Below, piece by piece: positions 14,719 through 20,974 of a stretch of DNA of 23,264 nt (positions are counted from its first letter, which is position 1; every line of letters starts with the position of its first letter). The stretch is from a virus. A model generated the notes under the pieces. It was not told the DNA's origin and did not search any database. It worked only from the letters and a program-made list of their open reading frames with translations. The DNA is taken from positions 1-23,264 of the IMG/VR virus record IMGVR_UViG_3300006789_000172. One strand, 5' to 3'. The translations under genes and the position numbers were made by a program.

Positions 14719-15246
14719 ATGACAGAAGTAGAATATAAAGGTATTAAGGTTGGAGGAGGAAAACTTCTTCTAATATTGCCCCTGCTTGGTACGATTTCAG
14801 GAGGCTTGTGGGGAGGTTTTGAATTATATAATAGACTTTTGGATGCGGAAGCAAAGTTATCAGCACTACAGCCAACGGCTATAAAGGCTGAAATGAATAG
14901 ACTTGAAACGGTTTATAATATTATACGGGAAGAACTGGTAGCCGATATTGCGGCAGTGTCTGCTAATATCGAGGCTGTTTCCCGTGACATAGACGAGTCT
15001 AATAGACTTTCTAGAAGTGTCGAATCTTCTACTGCTGAAACTCAGAGAGAGGTTCGTAATGATATATATGAGATAGAAAAATCTATGCACACACAATTTC
15101 AAGACATGAATACAGAATTAAGGACTATGCGAAGCGACCTGGACGACGAGGCCAGATCTATAAACGAGGATCTGCGTGAGATTCGTGATGATTTACAAGA
15201 AAGAATTGAACAAATATTAGCTAATCCTCTTAATGATGTAGAATAA
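14719..15246 (+). CDS. Membrane-anchored coiled-coil protein of the lysis region
   Basis: The protein has 175 residues and starts one base after the previous stop, with AGGA upstream. One hydrophobic segment spans residues about 14-35 (KLLLILPLLGTISGGLWGGF). Residues about 40-170 show heptad-like spacing of hydrophobic and charged residues (EAKLSALQ, then IEAVSRDIDESNRLSRSVES, then MRSDLDDEARSINEDLREIR), typical of a long coiled coil, and there is no Cys. One N-terminal anchor followed by a coiled coil is the architecture of inner-membrane spanins such as Rz, and the gene sits directly before the holin, which fits. No outer-membrane lipoprotein partner with a lipobox is visible here. It could instead be a holin regulator or a tail-region membrane protein. 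Confidence 0.55.
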   Translation: MTEVEYKGIKVGGGKLLLILPLLGTISGGLWGGFELYNRLLDAEAKLSALQPTAIKAEMNRLETVYNIIREELVADIAAVSANIEAVSRDIDESNRLSRSVESSTAETQREVRNDIYEIEKSMHTQFQDMNTELRTMRSDLDDEARSINEDLREIRDDLQERIEQILANPLNDVE

Positions 15247-15258
15247 AGGCAGAAGAGA

Positions 15259-15642
15259 ATGATAGATAAATTGATAGGCCCCGTAACAAGTATCGTAGAT
15301 AAGTTTGTAGTTGATAAAGACTTAAAGATGAAGCTACAGCATGAGCTAGAGACAGCTTTACATAGCGCTAACTTAGCACAGCTTGAAGTAAACAAAGCAG
15401 AGGCGGCTCATAAGAGCGTCTTTGTGGCTGGCTGGAGGCCTTTCGTTGGATGGGTCTGTGGGGTTGCTCTTAGTTATCATTTCATTCTGGCCCCTCTCTT
15501 ACAGTTCGGTTTCGCGTTAGCCGGAATGGATCAAGAACTTCCAGAGTTTGAATTTAGTCAGCTATCAACTGTACTCATGGGGATGCTTGGCCTGGGAGGG
15601 CTTCGGACGTTTGAAAAGATGAAAGGAGTTTCAAGAGACTAG
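15259..15642 (+). CDS. Holin, GTA-type three-transmembrane family
   Basis: The protein has 127 residues and resembles the three-TM holin family first defined from gene transfer agents of alphaproteobacteria. The recognisable core is VAGWRPFVGWVCGVALSYHF followed by a second span, the polar loop MDQELPEFEFSQL and the final GMLGLGGLRTFEK. Residues 1-50 form an amphipathic cytoplasmic helix. Such proteins open lesions in the inner membrane at the end of infection so that muralytic enzymes can reach the wall. It is the last gene of the rightward unit and sits 12 bases after the coiled-coil membrane protein. No endolysin gene adjoins it. The family match is by eye and fairly secure; actual holin activity is inferred from the family. 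Confidence 0.8.
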   Translation: MIDKLIGPVTSIVDKFVVDKDLKMKLQHELETALHSANLAQLEVNKAEAAHKSVFVAGWRPFVGWVCGVALSYHFILAPLLQFGFALAGMDQELPEFEFSQLSTVLMGMLGLGGLRTFEKMKGVSRD

Positions 15643-15652
15643 ACTACTTTTA

Positions 15653-15904
15653 TTAAAGAATCCTCTGTAATAGCCCACTAAGTAATATGAACAGGGCTAT
15701 AGAATTCAGCACAATTAATGCCCTGTCTTTCCACATACACGCCACAATAAGCCACCCACTAGCGCCAATAAGCGAAAGGGTTGTATCTAAAAAATTAGAT
15801 CCTTCCGAAGCCCTGATAGCCATTGCTGTAATTAAAACTAAAGAAGAGAACCACTTAATATACCAAGACAGTTTATCTTTAGGTGTTGTACCTTTTAACC
15901 CCAT
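15653..15904 (-). CDS. Small three-TM membrane protein, hypothetical
   Basis: The protein has 83 residues and starts at an ATG with a strong AGGAG seven bases upstream (15912-15916 on the minus strand). Three hydrophobic segments are visible: about 14-30 (WYIKWFSSLVLITAMAI), 38-56 (LDTTLSLIGASGWLIVACMW) and 60-80 (DRALIVLNSIALFILLSGLL). The pattern GWLIVACMWKDRALIVLNSI resembles a short membrane-protein family of unknown function that I recall from marine bacteria and phages (possibly DUF6552). It is the last gene of the leftward unit and faces the holin tail-to-tail across 10 bases. It may modify the host inner membrane during infection, or be an antiholin-like partner; neither is shown. Confidence 0.65.
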   Translation of the reverse strand: MGLKGTTPKDKLSWYIKWFSSLVLITAMAIRASEGSNFLDTTLSLIGASGWLIVACMWKDRALIVLNSIALFILLSGLLQRIL

Positions 15905-15911
15905 TTCAAAT

Positions 15912-15916
15912 CTCCT
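15912..15916 (-). promoter_or_regulatory. Shine-Dalgarno site AGGAG for the 83-aa membrane protein
   Basis: AGGAG lies seven bases before the ATG at 15904, inside the 44-base gap after the 72-aa gene. It is one of the stronger ribosome sites in the minus-strand block, so this gene is probably not dependent on coupling. Confidence 0.7.
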
Positions 15917-15948
15917 AAATTTACTAATCAGCAGGCCAACAATTTAAG

Positions 15949-16167
15949 TTAGTTGCATACTATATTCCCTAGTTCTTCTTCTAAAAATTTATGAAGTGGT
16001 TCCAGTTTTATTCTGCCTTCTCTTATTATCTTCTCAATAATGGGAAGATCGTCCTTGTTAAATATCTTGCGAGCGTCTTTTTCTAGGAGGCCGCTTAATT
16101 CAGTTACAAGATTTCCTTTTGAATCAATCAAAATTCTAAACGATAAAATATTCCCTTCCTTATTCAT
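15949..16167 (-). CDS. Small hypothetical protein coupled to RNR
   Basis: The protein has 72 residues. Its ATG overlaps the RNR stop as ATGA, so translation is probably coupled. The sequence begins with a short beta-like stretch (GNILSFRILIDSKGNLVTEL) and continues as charged helices (LPIIEKIIREGRIKLEPLHKFLEEELG), ending in VCN. There is no signal peptide, membrane span or recognised motif. Its position directly behind RNR might suggest a role in nucleotide supply, but the lone Cys near its end is not enough to call it a redoxin, and it has no CxxC. I do not recognise it. Confidence 0.55.
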   Translation of the reverse strand: MNKEGNILSFRILIDSKGNLVTELSGLLEKDARKIFNKDDLPIIEKIIREGRIKLEPLHKFLEEELGNIVCN

Positions 16168-18080
16168 AAGATTTCACAAGTGTTAGCTGAACAGGCTAAC
16201 TCTTTATTATTCTCTGTCATGTCTTCCTTCTCATACTCAGGAAGAACTGTCCAATCAATTGAAGTAGTCGTTTTCTTTAGCCACTCCTTATATTCTTTAG
16301 CCGTTATCTCTTGATAAGGCGCTTGCTGATAAGAGTGATCTACATAAGGAAGAAAGGAGATGCCTGACACATCATCAAAATTCTCGTACACCCAGGCTCC
16401 TACTTCCAGCCACTCGTTCTCTCTAACTGAAACAGTTACAGAAGGCTTGTGTTCACACCAATTATCTTGGTAATGTTTCCAAAGCTTTAAGTGTTCTAAT
16501 GCTGTCAGGTTTTCTCTGGTTATTGCGTTCTTTGGCGCTTTAATCGGGAAGTAAAATACATAGGTGTGATCAGGCTTAGTTGTATCGTCCTCATGGTACA
16601 CGCCTTGATCCACCATTAACTGTGCTAGAGGGTCTTTCTTATCCGCTCTGATCGTTCTTAGGTAATAAGGGCTATGTCTAGTATGTATTCCACTGGCACT
16701 ATCTACTAATTGACTAACAGTTCCGCTTGGTTTGACACAAGTAATAGCTGCTGCCGGGCTTATTCCTAATTTCTTAGCCCATTTTTTATTCTCTTCTACG
16801 GCTATCCTCTTTAACTGGTCAAGCTTAATACTGCCATCTACCATCTTTTTATTATCGAGAATGCCTGTGAATGAAACGCCAAGAAGCGCCTCTTCCTTAG
16901 TGTTGTTATGCCACGACCTGCTCAAGTATCTAAAGTTAGTTAGCGTGGCTTGGAAAGTTCCTAGTATTGTGGCCAGCCTTACCTTGTTTTGCAAGGTTTC
17001 TAAAGTATCGTTTTCTCGTACAACAACCTCTGTTAGGTTACAGAACTGTTTGTTGCGTAGAATGATCTCACTACAAGGATTAGTGCCGAAGTCTGAATAG
17101 GGTTCTCTCCTGCCGTTCTTAGCCGCCTGTTTTTCAGAAGCTTGTCTATTGAAGATCCCTCTCTCTCCGCTTTTACTTTCATACAAGGATAACCACTCCT
17201 TCATAAAAGCTCCCATATCGGCAGCATCCGTATAAGCCACTGAATTATTAGACAGCGCTCTCTGTTGATTATCTTCCCACCATGCCCCTGACTTAGCATT
17301 ACGCATACGCTCGTCTGAGAGGTTGCTGAGAGAGATTAAAGCACTTCGCCTTACTCCTCCTACTACTACAACTTCTGCGACCTTACACATCAAATCATGG
17401 CAATCTATGGACACTAACTTCCTGTGGCCTTTAGCAATGGCATCCTTAAAAATGTTAATAGTAAAGCTAAACAAATCTTCTAAAGGCGCAGGGCCACTGG
17501 CTCTCCCGCCGAAAGTTTTTAGCCTTGCCCCATGTGGACGGACATTCGATACGTCCCACTGCGGAATCTGTCCAGAGTACAATAAAGAGATAAGCTCCTT
17601 ATAAGCTTTGGCCCATCCTATTTTAGAATCGGCTACTCTTATCATAGTGTCTGTATCAAATAGCTCTTCTGGCAAGTCTGGAAGCTTGTTGACGTATTGA
17701 CGCTCAACACTAAACCCTACGCCTGTCCCGCACATAAGGATGTATAGAGTCTCGTCAAAGGCTCTTGGAGTATCCACCGCCAGATAACTACAGTTAAATC
17801 CTGCAACATGGTCACGTTCCAAGGCTTTGCCTGCCGACATTAATGCTCTCATGCTTGGCATGATGTCTAAATTAAGCACAGCCTTTTCTAATTCATTTCG
17901 CACATTTATAGTAACGTGTGCTGTATCGGGCGCAAGGTGTTGTATATGTGTCACAAAAAAATCAAAGTAACGTGAAACTGTTTCCTCCCAAGTTTCTCTT
18001 CTTCCTTTCTCTTCGTTCCACCTGGCATATCTGCTTAGATGAATAAACTGCTGGTAATTAGTAGGTAGTTCAGTCCTCAT
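16164..18080 (-). CDS. nrdJ: Adenosylcobalamin-dependent (class II) ribonucleotide reductase, monomeric RTPR type
   Basis: The 638-aa enzyme reduces ribonucleotides to deoxyribonucleotides using a radical generated from coenzyme B12, without oxygen or a small subunit. Catalytic landmarks are visible: Cys97 in GFNCSYLAVD and Cys347 in QFCNLTEV as the likely reducible pair, Cys336 and Glu338 in TNPCSEI as the thiyl-radical Cys and its acid, and a C-terminal Cys630-x4-Cys635 shuttle pair (CSANTC). Other family signatures are MCGTGVGFSVER, VRPHGARLKTFGGRASGP and the Pro-Ser-Gly-Thr loop KPSGTVSQLVDSASGIHTRH. It is about 100 residues shorter than the Lactobacillus enzyme, so an allosteric region may be reduced. 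It supplies dNTPs for phage replication and ties infection to host B12 supply. The start overlaps the upstream gene by 11 bases. Confidence 0.92.
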   Translation of the reverse strand: MRTELPTNYQQFIHLSRYARWNEEKGRRETWEETVSRYFDFFVTHIQHLAPDTAHVTINVRNELEKAVLNLDIMPSMRALMSAGKALERDHVAGFNCSYLAVDTPRAFDETLYILMCGTGVGFSVERQYVNKLPDLPEELFDTDTMIRVADSKIGWAKAYKELISLLYSGQIPQWDVSNVRPHGARLKTFGGRASGPAPLEDLFSFTINIFKDAIAKGHRKLVSIDCHDLMCKVAEVVVVGGVRRSALISLSNLSDERMRNAKSGAWWEDNQQRALSNNSVAYTDAADMGAFMKEWLSLYESKSGERGIFNRQASEKQAAKNGRREPYSDFGTNPCSEIILRNKQFCNLTEVVVRENDTLETLQNKVRLATILGTFQATLTNFRYLSRSWHNNTKEEALLGVSFTGILDNKKMVDGSIKLDQLKRIAVEENKKWAKKLGISPAAAITCVKPSGTVSQLVDSASGIHTRHSPYYLRTIRADKKDPLAQLMVDQGVYHEDDTTKPDHTYVFYFPIKAPKNAITRENLTALEHLKLWKHYQDNWCEHKPSVTVSVRENEWLEVGAWVYENFDDVSGISFLPYVDHSYQQAPYQEITAKEYKEWLKKTTTSIDWTVLPEYEKEDMTENNKELACSANTCEIL

Positions 18081-18228
18081 TATATTCTTCTTCTCTGTGT
18101 AAAAAATCTTTGTATTTTAACTCGTCTTTCTTCTGCCTGTTTAGTCTTTTATTTTTAGCGTTTTGTTTTGCTTTCTTTCTTCTTAAAAACCCTAACCTTC
18201 GTTCAGCTTTCCTGTCTCGTTCAACCAT
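18070..18228 (-). CDS. Very basic small peptide, hypothetical
   Basis: The product is 52 aa from the ATG at 18228. A TTG at 18279 would give 69 aa but has no good ribosome site and would deepen the overlap with the upstream gene, whereas the ATG has AGGAGG eleven bases before it. More than a third of the residues are Lys or Arg (RKAERRLGFLRRKKAKQNAK, then NKRLNRQKKDELK), ending in an acidic HREEEYNED. This suggests a nucleic-acid-binding or partly disordered helical peptide. It overlaps the upstream 85-aa gene by 37 bases and RNR by 11, so all three are probably co-translated. No family is recognised. Confidence 0.5.
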   Translation of the reverse strand: MVERDRKAERRLGFLRRKKAKQNAKNKRLNRQKKDELKYKDFLHREEEYNED

Positions 18229-18449
18229 GAACCTTCTGTCCTCCTGTCTATGAAACAAGGGGTTTCGTCTCCTGTCCAAGCCCCTACAATATTGAATTCA
18301 AAGTATTCAACGGCTTCTTCATAGCTCATGCCGTCACGCTCTATCAGAATTTTAATAATCTTCTCAGCATCATAAGCAATCAGGTCAGGCTGTGAGCAGC
18401 GCCGGGCAACGCCTATTATAGCTTCATCAAAACCGTCTGCAATTATCAT
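18192..18449 (-). CDS. Conserved hypothetical phage protein (EAVEYFEFNIVGAW family)
   Basis: The product is 85 aa. The ATG at 18449 was preferred over the one at 18455 because it forms an ATGA overlap with the endonuclease I stop and has AAAGGA five bases upstream. The core reads ADGFDEAIIGVARRCSQPDL, then YDAEKIIKILIERDGMSYEE, then AVEYFEFNIVGAWTGDETPC. This is a small protein family that I recall across many marine podo- and myoviruses, always without a known function. It looks cytoplasmic and globular, with alternating helices and no metal motif. Its place in the replication block between endonuclease I and RNR is typical, but function cannot be read from it. Confidence 0.75.
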   Translation of the reverse strand: MIIADGFDEAIIGVARRCSQPDLIAYDAEKIIKILIERDGMSYEEAVEYFEFNIVGAWTGDETPCFIDRRTEGSWLNETGKLNEG

Positions 18450-18847
18450 GTCCATCCTTTAGGAAGTGTTTGCTCCGTGAACCACCTGAACCCGTTAGTT
18501 TCTGCCCATTCAGAATGGCTTCGTTTTGTTCCGTCCTTTCGCTTCTTAGCTTGAGGCATCGGAGCATCAGGATTAGAAAATAAGAATACTAGTTCTGTGG
18601 CTTCTGGTAATGCTTTCTTTATCCACTTATACTTACTGTATTCTTGAAAGTCCCAGAACCTGCCCTTTGCTTCTAGTAGAATAGTCTTATCTCCAAACGT
18701 CTGAATAAAATCAGGCTCGTAATTATGTTCAATAATATAATGAACCTTATCTCCATGATGTTCCCAGGATTTTAAAAGCTCCTCATGCAGATGCTTTTCC
18801 CACCTGGAATCATACTTGGGTCTTAGTTTTCTAGGCTTTCTTCTAAT
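18446..18847 (-). CDS. T7-type endonuclease I (Holliday-junction resolvase), probable ATT start
   Basis: The 133-aa reading frame has the phage endonuclease I pattern: Glu in SRWEKHLHEELL, Asp in HNYEPDFIQ and Glu-x-Lys in ILLEAKGRF, matching T7 gp3 residues E20, D55, E65 and K67. The tail KDGTKRSHSEWAETNGFRWF also fits. The enzyme cuts branched DNA, resolving replication junctions and helping degrade host DNA. The frame has no ATG, GTG or TTG before the catalytic Glu: it opens after a TGA at 18851-18853. The best start is ATT at 18847, with AGGGG seven bases upstream and the ATT sharing its last base with the TAG of the upstream ORF (ATTAG). Alternatives are a frameshift from that ORF or a sequencing error. 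Function is fairly sure, the start is not. Confidence 0.75.
   Translation of the reverse strand: MRRKPRKLRPKYDSRWEKHLHEELLKSWEHHGDKVHYIIEHNYEPDFIQTFGDKTILLEAKGRFWDFQEYSKYKWIKKALPEATELVFLFSNPDAPMPQAKKRKDGTKRSHSEWAETNGFRWFTEQTLPKGWT
18455..18460 (-). promoter_or_regulatory. Shine-Dalgarno AAAGGA deciding the 18449 start
   Basis: AAAGGA ends five bases before the ATG at 18449 but abuts the ATG at 18455, so it favours the shorter start. The ATGA overlap with the endonuclease stop points the same way. Confidence 0.6.
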
Positions 18848-18965
18848 GGATCATCCCCTGTCTTTCTTCTAGTTCAAGAGTAATGGATCTTTTTAAAATA
18901 ATCAAAACCTCTTCATCAACATCTTCTATAGAATGTCCTGACATAATAAAACCAGCCAAAGACAT
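18843..18965 (-). CDS. 40-aa hypothetical ORF coupled to its neighbours
   Basis: The reading frame starts at an ATG that overlaps the upstream gene's TAA (TAATG) and ends in a TAG that overlaps the proposed ATT of endonuclease I. Its product is MSLAGFIMSGHSIEDVDEEV followed by LIILKRSITLELEERQGMIH, a short acidic helical peptide. Exact head and tail coupling in a compact operon argues that it is translated. It might be a leader that feeds ribosomes to the endonuclease gene, or the N-terminal part of a fusion if a +1 shift occurs at its stop. No homologue is recognised. Confidence 0.45.
   Translation of the reverse strand: MSLAGFIMSGHSIEDVDEEVLIILKRSITLELEERQGMIH
18855..18859 (-). promoter_or_regulatory. 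Shine-Dalgarno-like AGGGG before the ATT start
   Basis: AGGGG sits seven bases before ATT at 18847, a normal ribosome spacing. It is also close to an ATG at 18854 that opens only three codons in the 40-aa ORF frame. Confidence 0.45.
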
Positions 18966-19285
18966 TACAATATCTTGTAGGGAGTGTGCTGTTTCGGTGC
19001 TGGTAATTGTAGGCTGCATTTTATTTGTTCCATAGTAATATCTTTAATGTTGGTTTTAGGCTCTTGTCTTAGTACTCTCTTTATTCCTTTCTTAATCCAT
19101 TTGAAAGAATAAGAATTCAAATGAATTTTATTGTTTGCAAAGAAGTGAGTTTCAGCAGGAAGCAAATTATGAATGTTGCTTAACGATACCCTCTCCGCTT
19201 CTTCTTCTGGTAACAGAGACTTAACCCATTCGACTAGAAGTTCCCTAGTTCTTTGATGTATTTGTCTTGCTTTCCTAGCGTTCAT
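18965..19285 (-). CDS. Conserved hypothetical protein of the replication block
   Basis: The protein has 106 residues. Its ATG overlaps the exonuclease stop as ATGA, and its own TAA overlaps the next ATG. It starts as a basic helical region (NARKARQIHQRTRELLVEWV, then KSLLPEEEAERVSLSNIHNL), continues LPAETHFFANNKIHLNSYSF and then a Lys-rich stretch (KWIKKGIKRVLRQEPKTN). I recall small proteins with this FANNK-type core in marine podoviruses, next to replication genes and without assigned function. Positive charge would allow DNA binding, but no HTH, zinc or nuclease motif is evident. Confidence 0.65.
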   Translation of the reverse strand: MNARKARQIHQRTRELLVEWVKSLLPEEEAERVSLSNIHNLLPAETHFFANNKIHLNSYSFKWIKKGIKRVLRQEPKTNIKDITMEQIKCSLQLPAPKQHTPYKIL

Positions 19286-20154
19286 GTAGGCCTGTTCACT
19301 TCTAAAACTTTAGGCAGGGACACAACGCGGGTGAAGTACTTTAAGCCTGCTGCATATTTGAATATCCTCAACCCGTAACCGTTATTAGCGTCTGAATGAC
19401 ACTCCATTTTGTAAGGACAGTAGACACATCCTCTAGGTAATCTCATGTTTCCGCGCTTACCTTCTGGTATTGGATTATAACATTTTGCAGGGGGCGTGTC
19501 AAGTGCTGCGGCCTCTCTCACCCTTTTAATTTTTTCCTTGACGTTAATTTTCACAAGAGGCCCAGGCTGATACAGGGCAAGCTCTCCGCTTTCTTTATTC
19601 ATAGCTAAGAACCCGCCTTCGTCCGTGCCTTCGGCAGCCTCGTATCCTGCTAGTTGGGCCATGTATCCAAAGGGATCATCGTCATGGAGAGTTCCTTTCT
19701 CAAACTTCTTGAATGCAAACGAAGAGGCAGTCTTGATGTCCACCACTTCTCCGTCTATCTTGCAGTCCATGTGACCTTTAACGCCGTCTACTTCAATTTC
19801 TTTTTGTTCGTCTTCTACTTCATGTCCTGATAACTTGACTAACAAAAGCACCAGCTCTTCCAAGATATGCCCATAAAGAAACTTAATAAACACTGAAGGG
19901 TGTGTGCGGTTGAATGCTAAGTTTCCATTCTTTAAGTCATACCACAGCCTTCGCATAGGCCTTCCAATGATTGACATACGAAGAGAGGCCTTTTCCTTGT
20001 GAGGAGTAGACCAGTTTTTTAAGGCTACTTTTATTCGTTCCCCAAACTCTTCGATATGCTCGTCTGGTATTTCTAAATCTTCTGAATCACACAAACAAGA
20101 AAGAGTTTCGTAAATATCATCTACAACAGTTGTCAAGTTCTTACTTTGTGGCAT
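19282..20154 (-). CDS. PD-(D/E)XK exonuclease, RecB/Cas4-like, with CX2CX5C cluster
   Basis: The 290-aa protein carries the RecB-family nuclease core: Glu in GHILEELVLLL (residues 99-100), Asp130 in GVKGHMDCKI, Asp139-x-Lys141 in VVDIKTAS, and a Gln-x3-Tyr in YMAQLAGYEA (167-171). The C-terminal third has Cys225 and then Cys243-x2-Cys246-x5-Cys252 (RGCVYCPYKMECH), the spacing seen in Cas4 and AddB iron-sulphur nucleases. It stands where T7 carries its gp6 exonuclease and probably degrades DNA strands during recombination, primer removal and host DNA breakdown. The start has AAAGAGG nearby and lies four bases after the preceding stop. Nuclease assignment is firm; the metal cluster is inferred from spacing. 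Confidence 0.85.
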   Translation of the reverse strand: MPQSKNLTTVVDDIYETLSCLCDSEDLEIPDEHIEEFGERIKVALKNWSTPHKEKASLRMSIIGRPMRRLWYDLKNGNLAFNRTHPSVFIKFLYGHILEELVLLLVKLSGHEVEDEQKEIEVDGVKGHMDCKIDGEVVDIKTASSFAFKKFEKGTLHDDDPFGYMAQLAGYEAAEGTDEGGFLAMNKESGELALYQPGPLVKINVKEKIKRVREAAALDTPPAKCYNPIPEGKRGNMRLPRGCVYCPYKMECHSDANNGYGLRIFKYAAGLKYFTRVVSLPKVLEVNRPT

Positions 20155-20158
20155 TGCC

Positions 20159-20458
20159 TTAATCCTCTTTATGATCTACGAAACGCAGCTCTCTGCTTGT
20201 AGGACTATAATTTAAGATCTGAACATTCAAATCCTTTTGTTTCTTTGTTCTTTTTCGGCCTGCTCTTCCTGATCTGGTTTTAACATCTATCAAAGTCACT
20301 TCTCCTTTCTTAGTTGCTATCAGATCCACCGGCCCACTACAACCACAGTTTTTAAATACTTCATACCCGTGATCCCATAGCCAAGTGACCGCATAAAACT
20401 CTGCTAAATCCCCCTTTCTATTATCGTGTCTATGTTTCTTTCGGTCTAGTGCTTTCAT
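20159..20458 (-). CDS. Small PD-(D/E)XK endonuclease, resolvase/intron-endonuclease-like
   Basis: The protein has 99 residues with a compact nuclease fold: Glu20 in KGDLAEFYA, Asp45 in GPVDLIATKKGE and Asp58-x-Lys60 in VTLIDVKTR, followed by a basic loop (SGRAGRKRTKKQKD) that could hold DNA. This layout is that of archaeal Hjc-type resolvases and the group I intron-associated PD-(D/E)XK family. It follows the HTH gene by three bases and precedes the larger exonuclease by four. As the phage also has endonuclease I, this may be a second junction- or nick-specific nuclease, or a host-directed one. Fold is fairly sure, substrate unknown. Confidence 0.78.
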   Translation of the reverse strand: MKALDRKKHRHDNRKGDLAEFYAVTWLWDHGYEVFKNCGCSGPVDLIATKKGEVTLIDVKTRSGRAGRKRTKKQKDLNVQILNYSPTSRELRFVDHKED

Positions 20459-20461
20459 TAT

Positions 20462-20659
20462 TTATTCACTCAATGAATATACAGCGTAGTCATTGCCTTT
20501 GTGGGTTTGAATATTGTGTCCTGCCTTCCGAAGCTCGCTAATCCTGGCAGCTAGTCGAAAGCATCGAAAGTCTATCAAAGCTTCGATAGGTGAAATAGTT
20601 TTACCTGTTTGTAAGTGTGCTAAGATGCTTGCATTTTGACTTGTGTTAGAAATTCTCAT
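20462..20659 (-). CDS. Small helix-turn-helix protein (HTH_39-like)
   Basis: The protein has 65 residues and is essentially one winged helix-turn-helix: TSQNASILAHLQTGKTISPI (helices 1-2), then EALIDFRCFRLAARISELRK (recognition helix), then AGHNIQTHKGNDYAVYSL as the wing. The pattern SQN-x2-IL-x2-L ... EAL-x5-RL-AARISELR-x-GH-x-I matches the HTH_39 family often found in phages and mobile elements. AAGGAAG lies seven bases before the ATG, which also overlaps the upstream stop (ATGA). It could regulate early transcription or bind the replication origin; targets cannot be seen here. Confidence 0.8.
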   Translation of the reverse strand: MRISNTSQNASILAHLQTGKTISPIEALIDFRCFRLAARISELRKAGHNIQTHKGNDYAVYSLSE

Positions 20660-20973
20660 TGTGTTTCTTCCTTATATTTAGTGTGTCTAATAACTCTTGC
20701 ATGATCTCGTTTATCTCCTGCATAAAAGATAAGCCCTAGTCTTTCTAGTTCACTAGGACGCGAAGAAATTGTACTGTATCCCATATTGGGGTATGCCGCT
20801 TTCATTTCCTTAACAGTAACTCCTGCTTTGCCTGCTTCTGTAATGAGATTAAAAACAAAAGCCCTTGTTTTAGCTAGTGGTACAGCATACGCAGCTTCTT
20901 TACTTGTTTGTGGATCGTTTTTTCTGTGTAATTTGTGAGGGCTTAGATCATCAAATAGTCTTTGTTGTTTCAT
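20656..20973 (-). CDS. Winged-helix-like DNA-binding protein
   Basis: The ATG at 20973 lies one base after the polymerase stop (TAACATG) and gives 105 aa. A GTG at 20988 would add five residues and overlap the polymerase end, and cannot be excluded. Residues about 20-95 form a winged helix: KNDPQTSKEAAYAVPLAKTR, a helix ending FNLITEAGKAG, the turn VTVKEMKAAYPNMGYSTISS, then RPSELERLGLIFYAGDKRDH as recognition helix and wing. The sequence SSRPSELERLGLI is typical of phage replication-region wHTH proteins. It pairs with the next, also HTH, gene through an ATGA overlap, so the two may act together as regulators or at the origin. Confidence 0.7.
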   Translation of the reverse strand: MKQQRLFDDLSPHKLHRKNDPQTSKEAAYAVPLAKTRAFVFNLITEAGKAGVTVKEMKAAYPNMGYSTISSRPSELERLGLIFYAGDKRDHARVIRHTKYKEETQ

Positions 20974-20974
20974 G

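Noticed and set aside
15670-15700. Possible terminator hairpin at the convergent junction (ATAGCCC with GGGCTAT)
   Set aside because: The stem is only 7 bp with a 17-base loop and no T run on either strand, and it lies inside a coding region; too weak to call.
15687-15947. 86-aa open frame on the plus strand after the holin
   Set aside because: It lies opposite the 83-aa membrane protein, which has a strong ribosome site and three clean membrane segments; the plus-strand frame looks like its shadow.
18229-18279. Longer start (TTG at 18279) for the basic peptide
   Set aside because: There is no ribosome site before the TTG and it would overlap the upstream gene by 88 bases; the ATG at 18228 has AGGAGG upstream.
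18843-18850. Programmed +1 frameshift fusing the 40-aa ORF to endonuclease I
   Set aside because: The CAT TAG site lacks a favourable slip for the P-site tRNA and no stimulatory element was seen; ATT initiation with AGGGG upstream is simpler, though a frameshift is not excluded.
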